A stretch of DNA of 64,000 bases from Acidobacteriales bacterium 59-55 (GTDB lineage Bacteria; Acidobacteriota; Terriglobia; Terriglobales; Acidobacteriaceae): positions 206,071 through 270,070 of the forward strand of contig MKSV01000009.1 in assembly GCA_001897435.1 (NCBI GenBank), written 5' to 3'. A program made the position numbers and the translations under genes. Positions 61,914 through 64,000 of this stretch are shown here, piece after piece. Position 1 is the first letter of the stretch; each line of letters opens with the position of its first letter. The notes beneath the pieces were generated by a model. That model had not been told where the DNA came from. It saw only the letters and a program-made list of their open reading frames with translations, and made no database searches.

Positions 61914-62513
61914 TTGAAGCTGAAATTACCCGCAGGATCCTTCAAGGCATATCTGTTCGATTGTGATGGCACCATCGCCGATTCCATGCCGCTTCATTAC
62001 ATCGCTTGGCGAAACGTGCTGGCAGAGTGGGATTGCGAATTTGGGGAAGAGATCTTCTATGCGTGGGGTGGAATGCCGGTCGCGGAGATTATCTCTACGT
62101 TGAACCAGCGGCACGGGCTAAAGATGCCGGTCGAGACCGTCTCCCAGCGCAAGGAGGAGCTTTACTTTGCGACTCTTTCCGAACTGAAGGCTGTTCCGGA
62201 GGTGCTCGAGCATATCGAAGACCAGTACGGCCGGATCCCCTTTGCTGTTGTCTCGGGAAGCACGCGGGACTCTGTCGTTGCATCGCTTGAATCGCTTGCG
62301 ATTCTCGACCGGTTCGATACCCTGGTCTGCGCCGGAGACTACGAGAGGAGCAAGCCCGATCCCGAGCCCTTTCTGACGGCGGCGCGCCGCCTGGGAGTCG
62401 CGCCGGAATCCTGCCTCGTCTTCGAGGACACCGACATGGGTGTACAGGCCGCGACAGCCGCCGGAATGGCCTCCGTAAAGGTTCCTCCTCCCTGGGAGAG
62501 GGTTTCGATTTGA
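61914..62513 (+). CDS. HAD-superfamily phosphatase / beta-phosphoglucomutase-like
   Basis: Hydrolase of 199 residues. The nucleophile motif FDCDGTIADSMPLH is at residues 15-28, the second motif is VVSGSTRDSV near 113 and the third and fourth motifs are YERSKPDPEPFLTAARRLGV and LVFEDTDMGVQAATAAGM. The YqaB-type cap domain (WGGMPVAEIISTLNQRHGL) suggests a sugar-phosphate phosphatase or mutase. The product starts with TTG at 61914 after an AAAGG site. It lies alone before the tRNA cluster; the substrate cannot be fixed. Confidence 0.88.
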   Translation: MKLKLPAGSFKAYLFDCDGTIADSMPLHYIAWRNVLAEWDCEFGEEIFYAWGGMPVAEIISTLNQRHGLKMPVETVSQRKEELYFATLSELKAVPEVLEHIEDQYGRIPFAVVSGSTRDSVVASLESLAILDRFDTLVCAGDYERSKPDPEPFLTAARRLGVAPESCLVFEDTDMGVQAATAAGMASVKVPPPWERVSI

Positions 62514-62540
62514 CGGTGCCGCCGCAGCGGAGAGGACACG

Positions 62541-62569
62541 TTGCGACCTCCCTCCAGCTATGCTAAAGT
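62541..62569 (+). promoter_or_regulatory. Candidate promoter of the tRNA-tuf region
   Basis: TTGCGA (62541-62546) and TAAAGT (62564-62569) are 17 bp apart, followed by a GC-rich discriminator, as in growth-rate-controlled stable-RNA promoters. It lies 94 bp before the first tRNA. The same -10 is found at the glgE promoter. Confidence 0.55.
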
Positions 62570-62662
62570 TACGACTGCGGCGCACTCTGCGCGGGCACTG
62601 CTGCGCGTTCCGCAGCCGGGCTTACAGGGGGCGGATTCAAGCTTCAAAACAGGGCTGTTTGG

Positions 62663-62738
62663 GCTGGCGTAGCTCAGCTGGTAGAGCATCTGATTTGTAA
62701 TCAGAGGGTCGGGGGTTCAAGTCCCTTCGCCAGCTCCA
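62663..62738 (+). tRNA. tRNA-Thr (anticodon TGT)
   Basis: 76-nt cloverleaf: acceptor GCTGGCG pairs with CGCCAGC, anticodon loop TTTGTAA at 62694-62700 gives TGT at 62696-62698, T arm GGGGGTTCAAGTCCC. CCA is encoded at 62736-62738. First tRNA of the cluster preceding tuf. Confidence 0.95.
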
Positions 62739-62940
62739 GTTTCAGGCAGCATAGATGGAAAGAAGTGGTAGAAGGACAGATTTGGTTGTACTGCTTGCCG
62801 TTCTGGTCATGCAGGCCTCCCGAGACTTCTTCAAGGTTGAAGCGCCCCGTTCGATTCGCGGCATGGGATCGGCACGGAATCGTTTGACGGGCCTGATGGG
62901 TTGAGATGAGGGTTGTGTTCGGAAAGGTCTTGCGGGATGT

Positions 62941-63027
62941 GCACAGGTGGCCGAGTGGTTAATGGCAGCAGACTGTAAATCTGCCGCGTTATGCGCTACG
63001 GAGGTTCGAATCCTCCCCTGTGCACCA
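62941..63027 (+). tRNA. tRNA-Tyr (anticodon GTA)
   Basis: 87-nt type II tRNA: acceptor GCACAGG with CCTGTGC, anticodon loop CTGTAAA (62973-62979), long variable arm around CGCGTTATGCGCTACGG and CCA encoded at 63025-63027. The 200 bp since the tRNA-Thr hold no gene I would defend. Confidence 0.95.
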
Positions 63028-63093
63028 CTAGTTTGAGTTGTACGAGTGGAGTGTTGAAACGTTGTGGATCTGAGCCCTGCCGGCAGCGGAAGA

Positions 63094-63237
63094 ATGTGGA
63101 TTGCGCTTTCTGTCGTCGGGGTGTTGGCTGTGCTGATCTGGCTGACGATGGAGCCGGGAAAGTATCGCTCGTTGACATGGGTCTTTATGGGGTATTTTGC
63201 ATTTCGCATCCTGCTGGGGCGGTATCGTTCGCGGTAG
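63094..63237 (+). CDS. Small putative membrane protein between tRNA genes
   Basis: Open frame of 47 codons from ATG 63094 (GGAAGA just before), or 57 from GTG 63064. The product has two hydrophobic helices, WIALSVVGVLAVLIWLTM and LTWVFMGYFAFRILLG, and a basic end (GRYRSR). The helix-turn-helix layout and purely hydrophobic segments argue for a real small membrane protein, but coding potential is not proven. It is set between tRNA-Tyr and the second tRNA-Thr on the same strand. No family recognised. Confidence 0.5.
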   Translation: MWIALSVVGVLAVLIWLTMEPGKYRSLTWVFMGYFAFRILLGRYRSR

Positions 63238-63304
63238 GATTGTAAAGAGGTTTCAGGCAAAAGAAGTCTTTTGAAATTTCTTTGCTTGAAGGATTTTTTG
63301 TAAG

Positions 63305-63379
<75 letters not shown>

Positions 63380-63392
63380 GAGATTGTGTACG

Positions 63393-63418
63393 CGGTCCGA
63401 AAGATGGGCCGGTTTTTT
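63393..63418 (+). terminator. Possible terminator between tRNA-Thr(GGT) and tRNA-Gly
   Basis: CGGTCC (63393-63398) and GGGCCG (63406-63411) pair with one G-T and a 7-nt loop; GTTTTTT follows. It lies 14 bp after the tRNA-Thr and 9 bp before the tRNA-Gly. Could attenuate readthrough toward tuf. Confidence 0.5.
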
Positions 63419-63426
63419 GAGGCAGG

Positions 63427-63501
63427 GCGGGAGTAACTCAGTGGTAGAGTCACAGCCTTCCAAGCTGTTGGTCGCGGGTTCGATTCCCGTCTCCCGCTCC
63501 A
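63427..63501 (+). tRNA. tRNA-Gly (anticodon TCC)
   Basis: 75-nt cloverleaf: acceptor GCGGGAG with CTCCCGC, anticodon loop CTTCCAA (63457-63463) gives TCC at 63459-63461, CCA encoded at 63499-63501. Last tRNA before the small gene and tuf. Confidence 0.95.
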
Positions 63502-63540
63502 ATACGTTGAAGGCGATTGCATAGGGATTGGCACGAAACC

Positions 63541-63855
63541 ATGTACATGTTCAAGAAAGCCGAGCTTGCCGCCGATGATCCGGGATTGTTCGGTGCTGTG
63601 AAGACGGCGATCGACTCCGTATTTGCTTCGGGCCGTATCGCTGATTTCCTGGGGTCAGTTGCATCTGCGGGATTGCGGGTTCGGGACTTTGAATCAGTGA
63701 TTCATAAGGGGCTGCTGGGTTCTTCTGCCGCCGGCGAGTTTGCTCAACTTGGCCCCAGCGATCAGGGCCAGCTTCGCGAACTCTATCTCTCCAGCCTGGA
63801 GCGCGTCGAGCCGAAGTTGCGGCAGAAGTTCTTCAAGCTGTACGCGTACTACTGA
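63541..63855 (+). CDS. Conserved-looking small protein between tRNA-Gly and tuf
   Basis: Soluble helical protein of 104 residues (start MYMFKKAELAADDPGLF; then SVFASGRIADFLGSVASAGLRVRDFE and SSLERVEPKLRQKFFKLYAYY). No signal peptide, membrane helix or recognised domain. ATG 63541 is chosen over TTG 63517, though neither has a good ribosome site. Its position 78 bp before tuf would allow cotranscription. Function unknown. Confidence 0.65.
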   Translation: MYMFKKAELAADDPGLFGAVKTAIDSVFASGRIADFLGSVASAGLRVRDFESVIHKGLLGSSAAGEFAQLGPSDQGQLRELYLSSLERVEPKLRQKFFKLYAYY

Positions 63856-63932
63856 GCCGGTAAAGTTTATTTTCGATTTGTTTTTCTATATCGCCGGTCC
63901 AAAACGCCGGCCAACACGAGGAGACGAGAGTC

Positions 63933-64000
63933 ATGGGCAAGGAAAAGTTTGACCGGTCGAAGCCGCACGTAAACGTAGGGACGATCGGGCATATCGATCA
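63933..64000 (+). CDS. tuf: Elongation factor Tu (3' end beyond window)
   Basis: First 22 codons of EF-Tu, the GTPase that brings aminoacyl-tRNA to the ribosome. [20 protein letters not shown] is the characteristic start and leads into the P-loop region (GHID follows). GAGGAG lies 9 nt before ATG 63933. Downstream of four tRNA genes, matching the ancestral tRNA-tufB arrangement. The gene is cut by the window end. Confidence 0.95.
   Translation, partial: MGKEKFDRSKPHVNVGTIGHID

Noticed and set aside
62742..63260. Minus-strand open frame of 172 codons across the tRNA region
   Set aside because: It runs through the tRNA-Tyr gene on the opposite strand and has no domain; a coding gene there is implausible.

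Overview
The window looks like chromosomal DNA of a heterotrophic soil or plant-litter acidobacterium, most likely class Terriglobia (Granulicella/Terriglobus/Edaphobacter relatives). This is inferred from the GC-rich sequence, a PadR repressor paired with a duplicated-domain MacB/FtsX permease (a hallmark of Acidobacteriota), an Oar-like TonB receptor, and many plant-polysaccharide genes. No phage, transposase, CRISPR array or replication origin was seen.

1-10.4 kb: L-rhamnose catabolism: partial lutC, rhaI, an IclR-HTH/periplasmic-binding-domain hybrid regulator, a bifunctional rhamnulose-1-phosphate aldolase/dehydrogenase and rhaB. Rhamnose would become DHAP plus lactate, and LutC fits oxidation of the lactate. 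A PadR/permease pair on the other strand splits the locus. 10.6-13.1 kb: oxidative pentose phosphate genes gnd and zwf. 13.2-20.2 kb: a GH106 alpha-L-rhamnosidase directly behind an internally deleted GH35 beta-galactosidase, and further on the C-terminal stump of a CE12 rhamnogalacturonan acetylesterase. This reads as an eroded pectin (rhamnogalacturonan) locus whose product feeds the rhamnose genes. Secreted and small proteins lie between.

20.3-28 kb: homoserine dehydrogenase, guanine deaminase, a semialdehyde dehydrogenase, then a TonB-dependent receptor with a secreted partner. 28-42 kb: a trehalose/alpha-glucan block. GH15, TreY and TreZ are on the minus strand; GlgE, TreS-maltokinase, a degenerate glycosyltransferase-like protein and a membrane protein are on the plus strand. 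TreY/TreZ release trehalose from glucan, and TreS, maltokinase and GlgE rebuild glucan through maltose-1-phosphate. 42-45.5 kb: L-fucose-type transport and oxidation (FucP, Zn-dehydrogenase, lactonase).

45.5-64 kb: a beta-propeller protein, an S53 peptidase with a Lys-Pro tail, and a cysM-mec-cysO-moeB cluster for thiocarboxylate-dependent cysteine synthesis, in which the CysO-like carrier has three residues after its GlyGly. Then come a GDSL esterase, rsmI, a site-2-protease homologue without its zinc motif, rsmD, a transsulfuration enzyme, thiL, an M23 endopeptidase and small secreted proteins. The window ends in a tRNA-Thr/Tyr/Thr/Gly cluster leading into tuf, an ancient arrangement also seen in the tufB locus of E. 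coli.

Strongest leads: the hybrid regulator with its matching palindromes, the degenerate glycosyltransferase, the zinc-motif-less protease, the extended CysO, and the fossil pectin genes.
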